A stretch of DNA of 64,000 nt, from the NCBI GenBank assembly GCA_002746645.1, contig PDPU01000035.1, positions 19,438 through 83,437 on the forward strand. The letters are read 5' to 3'. This DNA is from Gammaproteobacteria bacterium (GTDB lineage Bacteria > Pseudomonadota > Gammaproteobacteria > Granulosicoccales > Granulosicoccaceae). The notes under the pieces are model-generated. The model did no database searches and was not told the origin of the DNA. It saw only the letters and a list, made by a program, of their open reading frames with translations. This document shows positions 17,789-26,284 of the stretch, piece by piece (within the stretch, counting starts at the first letter, position 1; every line of letters begins with the position of its first letter). The translations under genes and the position numbers were made by a program.

Positions 17789-18742
17789 ATGAGTTATTCA
17801 CTGCGCGGCACACATCTGCTTCGGCAGTTCACGCTGTTCGGACTGACGACACTGCTTTGCCTGACCGTACTGCGAGCAGGCTACGGTCTGTGGTATTTCG
17901 AACGCATCGATGCCTCGACCACGCTGGCCGACTTCTTTCTTGATGGTCTGCGTTTTGATCTCGCGCTGATCGGCGGCATGCTGCTGCTTCCCGTGGTGCT
18001 CGGCACGTCACTTTCGATGGCCACGGCCACGCGTCGCACGGCGCGCTGGTTCATCAACGGCTTTCTGTTCTGCAGCCTTGCCCTGGTGCTGTGCCTCGAA
18101 CTGGTCACGCCGTGGTTTCTCGAAAGCGCCGGCGTGCGTCCTGACCTGCCGCGCCTGACCGAACTCGGCAGTCCGGTGGTACTGAACACGGCGGTCGAAC
18201 AGTTCGGCATACCCTTCGGTGTCGGCGCTCTGCTGGTGCTGATGCTGTTGATTTCCTTTGGCCTCAGGCTCGAAGTGCTCCGTTTCCTTCGCTATCGCGT
18301 GGCCACCTGGCAGGCCGTCGCGATCCTCGTGGCAGGCGGTCTGTTGTGCGTGCTGGCGCTCTGGTCACGCGTTGATCTGCGCGAGCCGCCGCTGCAACCT
18401 GCCGATGCGCGCATCAGCGACAACCCGCTCGTCAACGAACTGGTCATGAATACAGCTTGGAAGGTGCTGTTCGCCGGATTTCACGAGTCGGTGAACACGC
18501 CGCGAACGGCACTGCGCAAGCTGTTGCCTCCGTCGCCGGAAGTCGAAGATGGCGCTGACAGCGGTACGGCGAAGCCGGAAGCTGCAGCGGCCGACAATGC
18601 CGATGGTGCCACGGCAGGTGACAAGGCCAGTGATGACGCGCATGACAAGGCCAGCGATGGCGCCGATGGCACGGAAGGTGGCACAGGTGGCGGAACGATG
18701 CGATTGCAGACGCTCGAGGAAATCGGCGTGAGCACCGAGTAG
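17789..18742 (+). CDS. LtaS-like membrane protein lacking the sulfatase domain
   Basis: This 317-residue protein resembles the N-terminal membrane half of LtaS/MdoB-type phosphoglycerol transferases. It has about five hydrophobic helices (for example FTLFGLTTLLCLTVLRAGYGL, and IGGMLLLPVVLGTSL), the periplasmic stretch around FERIDASTTLADFFLDGLRFDLALI, and the linker NPLVNELVMNTAW. In the family this linker leads into an extracellular alkaline-phosphatase-like catalytic domain. Here it is replaced by an Ala/Asp/Gly-rich acidic tail of about 75 residues and a stop. No sulfatase-like coding remains downstream. It could be a remnant or a repurposed membrane partner. The ATG at 17789 lies 25 bp after glgX. 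Confidence 0.75.
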   Translation: MSYSLRGTHLLRQFTLFGLTTLLCLTVLRAGYGLWYFERIDASTTLADFFLDGLRFDLALIGGMLLLPVVLGTSLSMATATRRTARWFINGFLFCSLALVLCLELVTPWFLESAGVRPDLPRLTELGSPVVLNTAVEQFGIPFGVGALLVLMLLISFGLRLEVLRFLRYRVATWQAVAILVAGGLLCVLALWSRVDLREPPLQPADARISDNPLVNELVMNTAWKVLFAGFHESVNTPRTALRKLLPPSPEVEDGADSGTAKPEAAAADNADGATAGDKASDDAHDKASDGADGTEGGTGGGTMRLQTLEEIGVSTE

Positions 18743-18745
18743 TAG

Positions 18746-18836
18746 CGGAATCCCGCGTGGCCGGATCCCGCGTGGCCGGATCCCGCGCGGTCGGATCCCG
18801 CGCGGTCGGATCCCGCGTGGTCGGATCCGAGTAGCC
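18746..18836. repeat. 15-bp tandem repeat, six units
   Basis: Units of CGGATCCCGCGTGGC with small variations follow each other six times, immediately after the LtaS-like stop codon. The first unit has one extra base and the last is degenerate. All contain GGATCC or a near match. It is noncoding in the plus frame and lies between convergent genes. Confidence 0.95.
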
Positions 18837-18868
18837 GCGTTGGTTCGGCAGGGTCTTGTGTTTGTCAC

Positions 18869-18893
18869 GAGGCCTGCGGGCCCTGCAGGCCTC
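18869..18893. terminator. Hairpin between convergent genes
   Basis: A nine-base-pair stem GAGGCCTGC/GCAGGCCTC with a seven-base loop overlaps the stop codon of the GH16 gene and follows the LtaS-like gene. It has no long T tract, so termination is inferred from position and stem strength. Confidence 0.5.
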
Positions 18894-19767
18894 AGCAGCC
18901 TTGCTTGCGTTTCCAGGCGCGTACGTAGTCGATCTGGTATTCGGCCGGAAAGACCGTGCTGACATCCGGCGCGCCGGGCCAGTTGCCGCCGACGGCGAGG
19001 TTCAGCAGGAAGTGCACCGGACGGGTGTAATCCTTCGGTGTGGGTTCCGACGACAGCCATCGACCATCGAAATACCAGTCGACGCTGTCTTCATCCCAGA
19101 CAACGCTGTAGAGGTGGAAATCCTCGCTGAGATCGACCTTCATCCGGTGTTCGCTCGAGTACGAATCGAGTTGCCCTGCCTGATTGGTGTGCAGGGTGGT
19201 GTAGAACGTGCGCGGCGCGTGACCGAGATGCTCCATGACGTCGATTTCAGGCAGGATCGACACCCCCTTGGGCCACCGCTCGAAACTCGGCAACAGCCAG
19301 AAGGCCGACCACAGCCCGCGGCCGTTCGGCACCTTTGCCATGACTTCGAAACGCCCGTATTGCTGACTGAAGCCGTTTTCGGTGGTCAGTACCCCCGAGA
19401 GGTATTCCTGTTCTTCGACGCCTTCCGCGGCGATGCTGGCCGGGCGGCGGTCGGCGCGAATGGTCAGAATGCCGTCGTCCACCGAGAAAGGCTGGTAACT
19501 GCTCTTCGTCGGGTCGACGTAGTACTGAAGTTCTTCGTTGATGATGACATCACGCGGCCAGATGTAGCTCGTCTTCCAGCGATAGGTGTCATCGGCATCG
19601 GGACTGTGTTCGAGGCGCAGCGTGTCGAAGGATTCGTCGAAGGTCAGTTCCCAGCAGGCATCGTCGAGAGGCGCTTCGGCGGCAACCGCCGGCCCGGCAA
19701 CGGCCGGCAAGGCAGGTCCGAGGCCGGCAAACAGGAGGGTCGAGGTAGCTAGGGCGGCGTTCTTCAT
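18892..19767 (-). CDS. Secreted glycoside hydrolase family 16 enzyme
   Basis: This 291-residue protein has a signal peptide (residues 1 to about 30, ending AVAGPAVAA) and a GH16 beta-jelly-roll domain. The catalytic motif is E174-I-D176-V-M-E179 (LPEIDVMEH), with nucleophile E174 and acid/base E179. Upstream aromatic and Trp residues (GLWSAFWLLP) line the cleft as in laminarinases and related beta-glucanases. It acts on an extracellular or periplasmic beta-glycan; the exact substrate is not readable. It is the last gene of the minus-strand polysaccharide region, so it may trim or release the polymer made by that cluster, or degrade algal glucans such as laminarin. Confidence 0.88.
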   Translation of the reverse strand: MKNAALATSTLLFAGLGPALPAVAGPAVAAEAPLDDACWELTFDESFDTLRLEHSPDADDTYRWKTSYIWPRDVIINEELQYYVDPTKSSYQPFSVDDGILTIRADRRPASIAAEGVEEQEYLSGVLTTENGFSQQYGRFEVMAKVPNGRGLWSAFWLLPSFERWPKGVSILPEIDVMEHLGHAPRTFYTTLHTNQAGQLDSYSSEHRMKVDLSEDFHLYSVVWDEDSVDWYFDGRWLSSEPTPKDYTRPVHFLLNLAVGGNWPGAPDVSTVFPAEYQIDYVRAWKRKQGC

Positions 19768-19909
19768 GCGGAACTCGATTGGAAGATGGGTTTGCTGCCG
19801 GACGGCGTGAATGGCTGCCGGTTCCGGTTTCGGACGCTGGATTGCGGAGGACGCCGGCCTCGGCTTCAGGCGATGGATCTCAGACGCCGGGCCCGGTACA
19901 AGGTTCCCC

Positions 19910-19928
19910 GAATCGGCGTTGCCGATTC
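19910..19928. terminator. Perfect hairpin at the end of galE
   Basis: A perfect eight-base-pair stem GAATCGGC/GCCGATTC with a three-base loop overlaps the galE stop codon. No T run follows on the minus strand, so it may be a weak terminator or an mRNA-stabilising hairpin ahead of the GH16 gene. Confidence 0.5.
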
Positions 19929-20961
19929 AGGCCTGCGGGTTCGGCGGATTGTCGAGATACCAGCGCCAGGCGTGTTCGATGCTGGTGGCGACATCCGGGT
20001 AGGCGGGCGTCCAGTCGAAGGTCTGCATGGCGAGCGAGGCATCGGCAACGAGTTCGGGCGGGTCGCCCGCACGGCGGTCAACGAGCTGGTACTCGAAATC
20101 GACGCCGGTGATGCGGCGGCAGGCTTCGATGACCTCGAGTACGGTGAAGCCGTGGTTGGTGCCGAGATTGAAGCGTTCGGCGCCGCCGTCGGGTTTCGCC
20201 AGCATGTGTTCGAGCGCCGCGGTGTGTGCCGAGCAGAGATCGTTGACGTGGATGTAGTCGCGGATGCAGGTGCCATCGCGTGTCGGGAAATCGCTGCCGA
20301 ATACCTTGAGTGAGGTTGCCTTCGGATCGCCACCGTTCCTGACGCGCAGGGCCTCGAAGAGAATCAGCGGTATCAGGTGGGTTTCGGGGTCGTGGCGTTC
20401 GCCGATGCTGCCGTCTTCGGCGCTGCCGGCGGCGTTGAAGTAGCGCAGCGCGACGCTTCTGAAGCCGTAGGCCACGGCATAGTCGGCCAGGATCTTCTCC
20501 ACCATGAGCTTCGATTCACCGTAGGGGTTGATCGGTGCCTGTGGCGTTGCCTCGGTGATCGGCAGCGTCTCCGGCACACCGTAGGTGGCACAGGTGGAGG
20601 AGAACACGAGACGCTTGACACCGGCGTCTCTCATGGCATCGAGCAGCGACAGGCTGCCGCCGACGTTGTTGCGGTAGTAGAGCGAGGGTTCGGACACCGA
20701 TTCGCCGACGTAGGCCAGCGCCGCGAAGTGCATGACGGCATCGTAGTCGTGTGCGGCGAGTGCCTTGTCGAGCGTGCTCCGGTCGGCAAGATCGCCCACG
20801 TGCAGTTCGGTATCGCCGATGGCATCGCGGTTGCCACGTTCGAGATTGTCGTAGACAACCGGTGTGTAGCCCTGCATCTTGAGAAGGCGCACCATGTGCG
20901 AACCGATGTAGCCGGCGCCGCCGGTAACGAGAACCTTCCTGCTCATGTTCACGTTGCTCAT
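19927..20961 (-). CDS. galE: UDP-glucose 4-epimerase GalE
   Basis: This 344-residue short-chain-dehydrogenase-fold enzyme interconverts UDP-glucose and UDP-galactose (or the N-acetyl forms). The NAD-binding motif is TGGAGYIGSH at residues 13-22, and the catalytic pair is Y147 and K151 in NPYGESKLMVE, with SSTCATYG before it. The start at 20961 overlaps the upstream glycosyltransferase stop by four bases (ATGA). A second in-frame ATG five codons later is also possible. It supplies nucleotide sugar for the polysaccharide cluster to which it is translationally coupled. Confidence 0.95.
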   Translation of the reverse strand: MSNVNMSRKVLVTGGAGYIGSHMVRLLKMQGYTPVVYDNLERGNRDAIGDTELHVGDLADRSTLDKALAAHDYDAVMHFAALAYVGESVSEPSLYYRNNVGGSLSLLDAMRDAGVKRLVFSSTCATYGVPETLPITEATPQAPINPYGESKLMVEKILADYAVAYGFRSVALRYFNAAGSAEDGSIGERHDPETHLIPLILFEALRVRNGGDPKATSLKVFGSDFPTRDGTCIRDYIHVNDLCSAHTAALEHMLAKPDGGAERFNLGTNHGFTVLEVIEACRRITGVDFEYQLVDRRAGDPPELVADASLAMQTFDWTPAYPDVATSIEHAWRWYLDNPPNPQA

Positions 20962-21956
20962 CGAAATACTCCGGGTGGGGTTCGGATGGTCGATCGGGGT
21001 TCGGGCTCGATGGATTCGAGCGGCCTGCCGCGAAGTGCGACGAAGCGATCGACCAGTTTACGGTAGAAGCGGGGGGCAAAGCTCTGCAGACTCTGACGGA
21101 GCACCCCTTTTGCTGACAGCACACCCTCGCGACGGGCAGCAAGAATGAGTTCGAGTGCCGCCTTCGGGTTTTCGCGGGCGAGGCCCACGGACTCGAAATG
21201 TGAGCGGAAGCCCGCCCAGGCGGCATCCGACATGTGCTCGTGCTGTCCGTGCATCCAGTCGAGGAAATTGAGGTGTCGGGGTGAGCGGCCCGCGGTCAGC
21301 GGCAATTGCGAGAGTGCGTCGTCGCTCAGGACATCATCGTAGAGTGTCCAGGGCTTGTCCAGCATGTGGAATTCGATGCCCGTGTGCCAGCAGTCGATGG
21401 CGAACTGGTCATTGTCACCGAAGGTGATGGCTTCGTCCCACTGCACCGATGCGCCGAGCGCCTTCGGAATCACCATGGTGCTGGTCTGGATGAAGGCGCC
21501 GTGTACGTAGAGGTAGTCGTAGATGGATTCACCGGTGGCAATCGCGCGATCGGGCTTGACCCAGTAACGCCCGACACCGCGATCGACGATGATCGGGCCG
21601 TAGACAAGGCGTTCGGGATTGTCGACGAGGGCCTTGTCGACCGCTTCGAGAAAGCCCGGGTACCAGGCATCGTCGGAGTCGAGAAAGGCGAGGTAGTCAC
21701 CTCTGGCGATACGCATGCCGTGGTTCCGCGCTGCGGCCGGCCCGGCGTTCGCCTGCTCGCGCACCACGATGCGGGCGTCAGCGTAGCTCTGGGCAACTGC
21801 CACGCTGCTGTCGGAAGAACCATCGTCGATGATGATCAGTTCGAAATCGCCCTGGCGCTGCGCGAGACAGCTGTCGATGGTCGCGCGAATCGCCTGCTCG
21901 CGGTTGTAGCAGGGCACGATGATCGAGAAACGGGGCGGCTTGCCTGTTGTGCTCAT
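20958..21956 (-). CDS. Glycosyltransferase family 2
   Basis: This 332-residue GT-A enzyme starts with FSIIVPCYNREQA and carries the nucleotide-binding motif IIIDDGSSD and the metal-binding LDSDDAWYPGF. A downstream Trp/Asp region (VQWDEAITFGDNDQF) probably forms the acceptor site. It is cytosolic with no membrane segment, and the sugar donor is unknown. Its stop overlaps the galE start by four bases, and the next same-strand glycosyltransferase ends 61 bp upstream, so it belongs to the polysaccharide biosynthesis operon. Confidence 0.9.
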   Translation of the reverse strand: MSTTGKPPRFSIIVPCYNREQAIRATIDSCLAQRQGDFELIIIDDGSSDSSVAVAQSYADARIVVREQANAGPAAARNHGMRIARGDYLAFLDSDDAWYPGFLEAVDKALVDNPERLVYGPIIVDRGVGRYWVKPDRAIATGESIYDYLYVHGAFIQTSTMVIPKALGASVQWDEAITFGDNDQFAIDCWHTGIEFHMLDKPWTLYDDVLSDDALSQLPLTAGRSPRHLNFLDWMHGQHEHMSDAAWAGFRSHFESVGLARENPKAALELILAARREGVLSAKGVLRQSLQSFAPRFYRKLVDRFVALRGRPLESIEPEPRSTIRTPPGVFR

Positions 21957-22017
21957 GTCCTGCTTCGCGGGATTGCTGATGGGGTCGCGCGTGAAATGGC
22001 CGGTGACCGCGAGTGTC

Positions 22018-22932
22018 TCATGATGTTTCCGTCCGGCGTCGTTCGCTGCCGCGATGCCCCGCGAGCTTGCCGAGGAATTTCCAGCGCAGCAGGCGAGCCT
22101 CTTCGGCCAGGGGGCGGCTGAAGAGCCCGACCACCGTATAGAGCAGCGACACGGCGCCGAGTCCGGCGGTCTTCACGCTGCGCACCAGCGATGCGCCGAA
22201 CCCGGGTTCGAGTTTCTGCATGATGCGCACGCGTGTGCTGTGGATGTTGATGATGCGCGCTTTCATCCAGTTGTGCGAGAGGCGTGCTGCAATCACGGGT
22301 TCGTGCACGATGGCCTGTGACGCCCAGGCCATGCGATGACCTGCCTGCTCCAGTCGGGCGAAGAAATCGAGATCCTCGCCGCCACTGTGTGCGTAGTGCG
22401 AATCGAAGAATTCGGGGCCCATGCCGGCCAGCGCCTCGGGCAGAATCAGGAAATTGCCGGCTGCCTGCAGCGTGCATGCGGCGCCGTTCGGAAGATTCAT
22501 GTCGGCACCGAAATAGGGGTTTCGGCGTTGTGCGTCGGTTGCGGAAACCGGAAATGCCGGCAGTGTCGGGCCACCGACCGCACTGACACCCGTGGTGTCC
22601 TGCACGCGTACGAGTTCGGCCAGCCACTCGGGCTCGGGCCACTCGTCGTCATCGATGCAGGCAATGACATCCGGTGACAGTTCGAGTGCGCGCGTGAGTG
22701 CGCGATTGCGGTTCTCGGAAATGCCGGGGCGTGCCGAGGCGTCCACGCCATGCGTGGGGTGGGGGTAGTCGGCGGGCAGCGTGTCGAGCACGGCGAGACC
22801 CTCGAGTGCCGCTGAGTTGTCGGCCACCACGATCTCGATCTGCCCGTCGAATGCGAGGGTACGTAGCGCCTGCAGAAGATGCCGCAGACTGTCCGGGCGC
22901 TCGAAGGTGCAGATGGCAATGACCGCTTTCAT
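22018..22932 (-). CDS. Glycosyltransferase family 2 with C-terminal hydrophobic segment
   Basis: This 304-residue protein starts MKAVIAICTFERPDSL and has the GT2 features VVADNSA, ARPGISENRNRAL, CIDDDEWPEPEW (DxD-type metal site) and GGEDLDFFARL. A hydrophobic stretch near the C-terminus (GLGAVSLLYTVVGLF) could associate with the membrane. The start at 22932 overlaps the flippase stop by four bases (ATGA), which shows coupling. An open frame continuing upstream is a shadow of the flippase gene. The sugar is unknown. It belongs to the exopolysaccharide cluster. Confidence 0.88.
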   Translation of the reverse strand: MKAVIAICTFERPDSLRHLLQALRTLAFDGQIEIVVADNSAALEGLAVLDTLPADYPHPTHGVDASARPGISENRNRALTRALELSPDVIACIDDDEWPEPEWLAELVRVQDTTGVSAVGGPTLPAFPVSATDAQRRNPYFGADMNLPNGAACTLQAAGNFLILPEALAGMGPEFFDSHYAHSGGEDLDFFARLEQAGHRMAWASQAIVHEPVIAARLSHNWMKARIINIHSTRVRIMQKLEPGFGASLVRSVKTAGLGAVSLLYTVVGLFSRPLAEEARLLRWKFLGKLAGHRGSERRRTETS

Positions 22933-24347
22933 GCGCGGGCGCTGCCACTCTCGGCCTCGTTGCCGGCCGCCGGTGCCAGCGCGCCCGGCGTGCGATTGTT
23001 CGGCCTGTGCTCGTTCGTGTCCGGAGTGAACTCGTCCACGTCCACTGAACGCACGCCGTCCGCGAGCCGCCGGCGCAGCACCCTCGCGATGAACACCGCC
23101 ATGAAGGCCTCGGCGCCGAGGATGCCGAACAAGGTCCACTCGGGGCGGGTGAAGATGAGCAGCAGGGCCACGAGCACACCACTGATGACGGCGCCGTAGA
23201 TGCTGGCCATGGCAAGGATGCGAAAGTCCTTCATCGCCTGCAGCGCTGCACTCGGCGGATTGTAGGAGGCGGCGAACAGGGTGATGACGGTCCAGAGCGC
23301 GACGATGGCGGCCATGGGCCGATCGGCATAGCGCTCGACGTACATGATCTCGTACACCAGTGGCCAGGCGAGCCACAGAAAGGCGCCGAGAAGGCATACC
23401 GCCCCGACCATGGCGAGGGACGTGATGCGGACGGTGCGGCCGACCCGCGGCAGTTCACCGGCAGCGAGCTGGACGGCAAGCTCCGGCTTGACCATGTTCT
23501 GCCAGGTGAGCAGTGCCACGCGTACCGGTCCGAACAGCACCGCGCCTGCCGCAAGCGGCGCGAATGCGTCGGCGCCGTTGGTGGCGGTGATGATGAGGCT
23601 GTGCGCCTGCATCAGGAAGAGCGTTGTCAGCGACCCTGCCAGCGCCCACTTCGAGGCCTTCCAGACCCTGCCGTAGTGGCCGCAGGGGGCGAGTTGAAGG
23701 AGTGCGCGCGCCGGGGACTCGATGCGGCTGCGCTCGAAGAGCATGGCCACGAGGTTGCCACCGGCAAGGCCGAGCAGCACGTAGCCAACGGGGAGCGGGC
23801 GCATGAACAGCGCCATGAGAGCGATCAGCAGGCTGCCGGCTACCACGTAGGTCATGTCGCCACCCGCGGTGACGAGCGGCCGCATGTGGGTGTAGCCGAC
23901 GCTGCGGCTGTACTGCCTTGCCGCGTAGACGGCCACGAACACCGCCATGCCGATGACGAGGCTCGCATCGTGTCCGGCGAGAGCGCTGCCTACCAGGCCG
24001 GCAACGAGCAGTGCCACGAACAGGAGCACGTTGAGTGTGCTGAACATGGCTTCCTGGGAGCGACGTTCCACCGCGTCGGCGAGGACCGGTGTGTAGACCG
24101 TCAGCGGGGTCGAAATGAGGGCGTTGTTGACGGCGCCCGCGAACATCGCCAGCACGAAGGCGAAGGCGAACATGCCGTATTCCCATGGCGTGACGAGGCG
24201 CAGCAGGGCGATGTTCAGGGCAAAGTGGAACCCGCTGACGAGCCCTTGCGCGCCGACCGACAGCAGCAGGCGCGAACGCAGCAGGGAGAGGATGCGCCCG
24301 ACAGGCGAGTGTGCTGATGCGGCCATGGATCTGTCGGAAGTGTTCAC
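22929..24347 (-). CDS. Polysaccharide flippase-like membrane protein (Wzx/MOP superfamily)
   Basis: This 472-residue protein has 12 to 14 hydrophobic helices and the N-terminal pattern of Wzx-type lipid-linked oligosaccharide flippases (GAQGLVSGFHFALNIALLRL, PWEYGMFAFAFVLAMFAGA). It would move undecaprenyl-linked repeat units across the inner membrane. The N-terminus offers two in-frame ATGs, and the start at 24347 overlaps the preceding WecG-type gene by four bases. It is followed by a coupled GT2 gene. No Wzy-type polymerase is recognisable in the cluster, so whether a polymer is assembled by the Wzx/Wzy route cannot be decided here. Confidence 0.82.
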   Translation of the reverse strand: MNTSDRSMAASAHSPVGRILSLLRSRLLLSVGAQGLVSGFHFALNIALLRLVTPWEYGMFAFAFVLAMFAGAVNNALISTPLTVYTPVLADAVERRSQEAMFSTLNVLLFVALLVAGLVGSALAGHDASLVIGMAVFVAVYAARQYSRSVGYTHMRPLVTAGGDMTYVVAGSLLIALMALFMRPLPVGYVLLGLAGGNLVAMLFERSRIESPARALLQLAPCGHYGRVWKASKWALAGSLTTLFLMQAHSLIITATNGADAFAPLAAGAVLFGPVRVALLTWQNMVKPELAVQLAAGELPRVGRTVRITSLAMVGAVCLLGAFLWLAWPLVYEIMYVERYADRPMAAIVALWTVITLFAASYNPPSAALQAMKDFRILAMASIYGAVISGVLVALLLIFTRPEWTLFGILGAEAFMAVFIARVLRRRLADGVRSVDVDEFTPDTNEHRPNNRTPGALAPAAGNEAESGSARA

Positions 24348-25210
24348 GCCGGGCTGTTCGGGCGGTTCGAGTCATTCTCGCCATGATCAGCCGGGGGAAT
24401 TGCCGGATGCTCGACACGTGCGCGAAAACCGCGCTTGAGGCCGTTGCCGAGAAAATGAAAGCCGAGCAGCACCGGTTCGACGAGATAGCGAAAGGCAAAG
24501 CGGCGCGGGTTTTCGAGCAGGCGGAAACTCCATTCAAGGCCCAGGCGACCCATCCAGCGTGGCGGGGTGCGCACTTCGCCGGCCACGTATTCCATGCAGG
24601 CACCGCAGGTGAACACGGCGGGGGCCGTGATGCGATGGCGATGCGCGGCGACCCAGGCTTCCTGCCGTGGCGTGCCGAATCCGACGAGCAGCAGTTTCGT
24701 GTCGAGGCGGTTCATCTCGTCGATCACGGCGAGGCTCTCGGCAGAGTCGGTGCTCTGGTCGAAGTAGCCATCGTGTCCCGCAATGCGGATGCCCGGCACC
24801 TTCTCGCGGATGATGTTCATGGCGCGCGCCTGCACTTCGGCATTCTGGCCGACGTGGAATACCTGCCAGTCGTTGTCGCGTGCGAGTTCCATCATCGGAA
24901 AGATGAAGTCGACGTAGGTGAGGCGATGTTCGCGGGAGAGTGACCGGAGGCCGAAAAGCTGCATCAGCCAGATGATCGGCATGCCGTCGACCAGCACGGT
25001 TTTGCCACTGTAGTGCGCGCGCAGCGAGGCGTCGCTGTAGTAGCTGTAGAGCGAATGAAGGTTGTGGTAGAAGACCGTGCTCGACGCCGATTCCCTGATC
25101 GAACGCGCGATCAGTGCAAGGTAGTCTTCGAGGGTGCCGGGATGCGCCGTGAAGCCGAGCATCTCGACCTCCGACAGCACGGAGGCAGCGGGAGAGGGTT
25201 GGGGGGCCAT
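24344..25210 (-). CDS. WecG/TagA/CpsF-family glycosyltransferase (GT26)
   Basis: This 288-residue enzyme carries the GT26 landmarks TVLVDGMPIIWLMQLFG, the RLTYVDF region and the strongly conserved LLVGFGTPRQEAWVAAH. Family members add the second sugar (such as ManNAcA or ManNAc) to an undecaprenyl-diphosphate-linked primer. The C-terminal positively charged and hydrophobic tail (RRFAFRYLVEPVLLGFHFLG) is expected for membrane association. It is coupled to the flippase by a four-base overlap. A gap of 144 bp with a small hairpin near 25320-25337 separates it from the initiating transferase upstream. Confidence 0.9.
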   Translation of the reverse strand: MAPQPSPAASVLSEVEMLGFTAHPGTLEDYLALIARSIRESASSTVFYHNLHSLYSYYSDASLRAHYSGKTVLVDGMPIIWLMQLFGLRSLSREHRLTYVDFIFPMMELARDNDWQVFHVGQNAEVQARAMNIIREKVPGIRIAGHDGYFDQSTDSAESLAVIDEMNRLDTKLLLVGFGTPRQEAWVAAHRHRITAPAVFTCGACMEYVAGEVRTPPRWMGRLGLEWSFRLLENPRRFAFRYLVEPVLLGFHFLGNGLKRGFRARVEHPAIPPADHGENDSNRPNSPA

Positions 25211-25354
25211 GGCCTGATTCTGTTGGGTAGGCTCACGGCATGTCGTGGGCCGCGACGCGAACGCACGGAAGGCGTGTCTGCTCAGGCCGTCCTTGTGTGA
25301 GCCGTGCTCGTGATGAAAACCGGGAACGCTTCCCCGGATGGTGGGGTGACAGGC

Positions 25355-26143
25355 TCAGTAGGCGTTCTTGTGTACCCAGCCCTTGAAGACGGTGAGCACG
25401 AGAATCCTGATGTCGAACCAGAGGCTCCAGTTGCGAATGTACTCGCGGTCGTGTTCGATGCGCGCCACCATGTCGCCAAGGCGACGGGTTTCACCACGGT
25501 AGCCGTTGATCTGAGCCCAGCCGGTGATGCCGGGCTTGACGGTATAACGTGAATTCAGGGAAGGGATGATGTAGCGGAACTCTTCGTCGAGCTTGAGCGG
25601 GTGCGGGCGCGGGCCGACAAGCGACATCGAACCCTGGATGACGTTGAACAGCTGCGGCAGTTCGTCGAGGCTGGTGCGACGGAGGAAACCGCCGATGCGA
25701 GTGACGCGCGGGTCGTCCTTCTGCGCCTGGCGAAACTCGGCGTTGCCGTCCTGATACATGGTGCGGAACTTGTACACCTTGATGATCTCGCGGTTGCGGC
25801 CACTTCTCGACTGGCAGAACAGGGCCGGGCCTGTACTGTCCAGCTTGATCAGGATGGAAATGACGGCCATCAGCGGGAACAGGATGGCCAGCGCGATCGA
25901 ACCGAGGACGAAGTCCTCGAGGCGTTTCAATGCAGCACTGACCCCGGTGATGGCGGGCAGTCGCGTGTTCTCGACCGAAACAAGCGATCGCCACTGAGCC
26001 TTGCTGCCCGCATCGATGACGGGCGCATTGGCACTCGTCTGATCCAGCGATACGGCTGCGGTTGTGGTTTCGGATATCTTGGCGCTTGCCACGAGGATCT
26101 CCCAGGCGTTGGCGGAATCGGATGAAGACTGAGCGTGCCGCAT
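25355..26143 (-). CDS. Initiating sugar-phosphate transferase (WcaJ/ExoY/WbaP C-terminal type)
   Basis: This protein (262 residues from the chosen start) transfers a hexose-1-phosphate to undecaprenyl phosphate and so begins repeat-unit synthesis. After an N-terminal variable part there is one membrane helix ([22 protein letters not shown]), then the hallmark cytosolic motifs [36 protein letters not shown] and [15 protein letters not shown]. The start is uncertain. ATG at 26143 is preferred because sequence above it is AT-richer and not protein-like, but an ATG at 26272 is also in frame. No strong ribosome-binding site is visible at either. It directly follows the BY-kinase gene. Confidence 0.88.
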   Translation of the reverse strand: MRHAQSSSDSANAWEILVASAKISETTTAAVSLDQTSANAPVIDAGSKAQWRSLVSVENTRLPAITGVSAALKRLEDFVLGSIALAILFPLMAVISILIKLDSTGPALFCQSRSGRNREIIKVYKFRTMYQDGNAEFRQAQKDDPRVTRIGGFLRRTSLDELPQLFNVIQGSMSLVGPRPHPLKLDEEFRYIIPSLNSRYTVKPGITGWAQINGYRGETRRLGDMVARIEHDREYIRNWSLWFDIRILVLTVFKGWVHKNAY

Positions 26144-26284
26144 GAATATAGGACACGTATGAGGAATCGGCGACAGTATATCGGTACTGGCTGTCGAGAA
26201 CCCGCCAATGGTTCGCAATGCTGCTGTGATTCGTGATGTGATGAGCTGTTCTGCGGTCATTCGGCAGGACATCGTTGTCTGTTT

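Noticed and set aside
22018..23397. Longer glycosyltransferase starting at 23397
   Set aside because: The extension is antisense-like Arg/Pro-rich sequence within the flippase gene; the ATG at 22932 gives a normal GT2 start.
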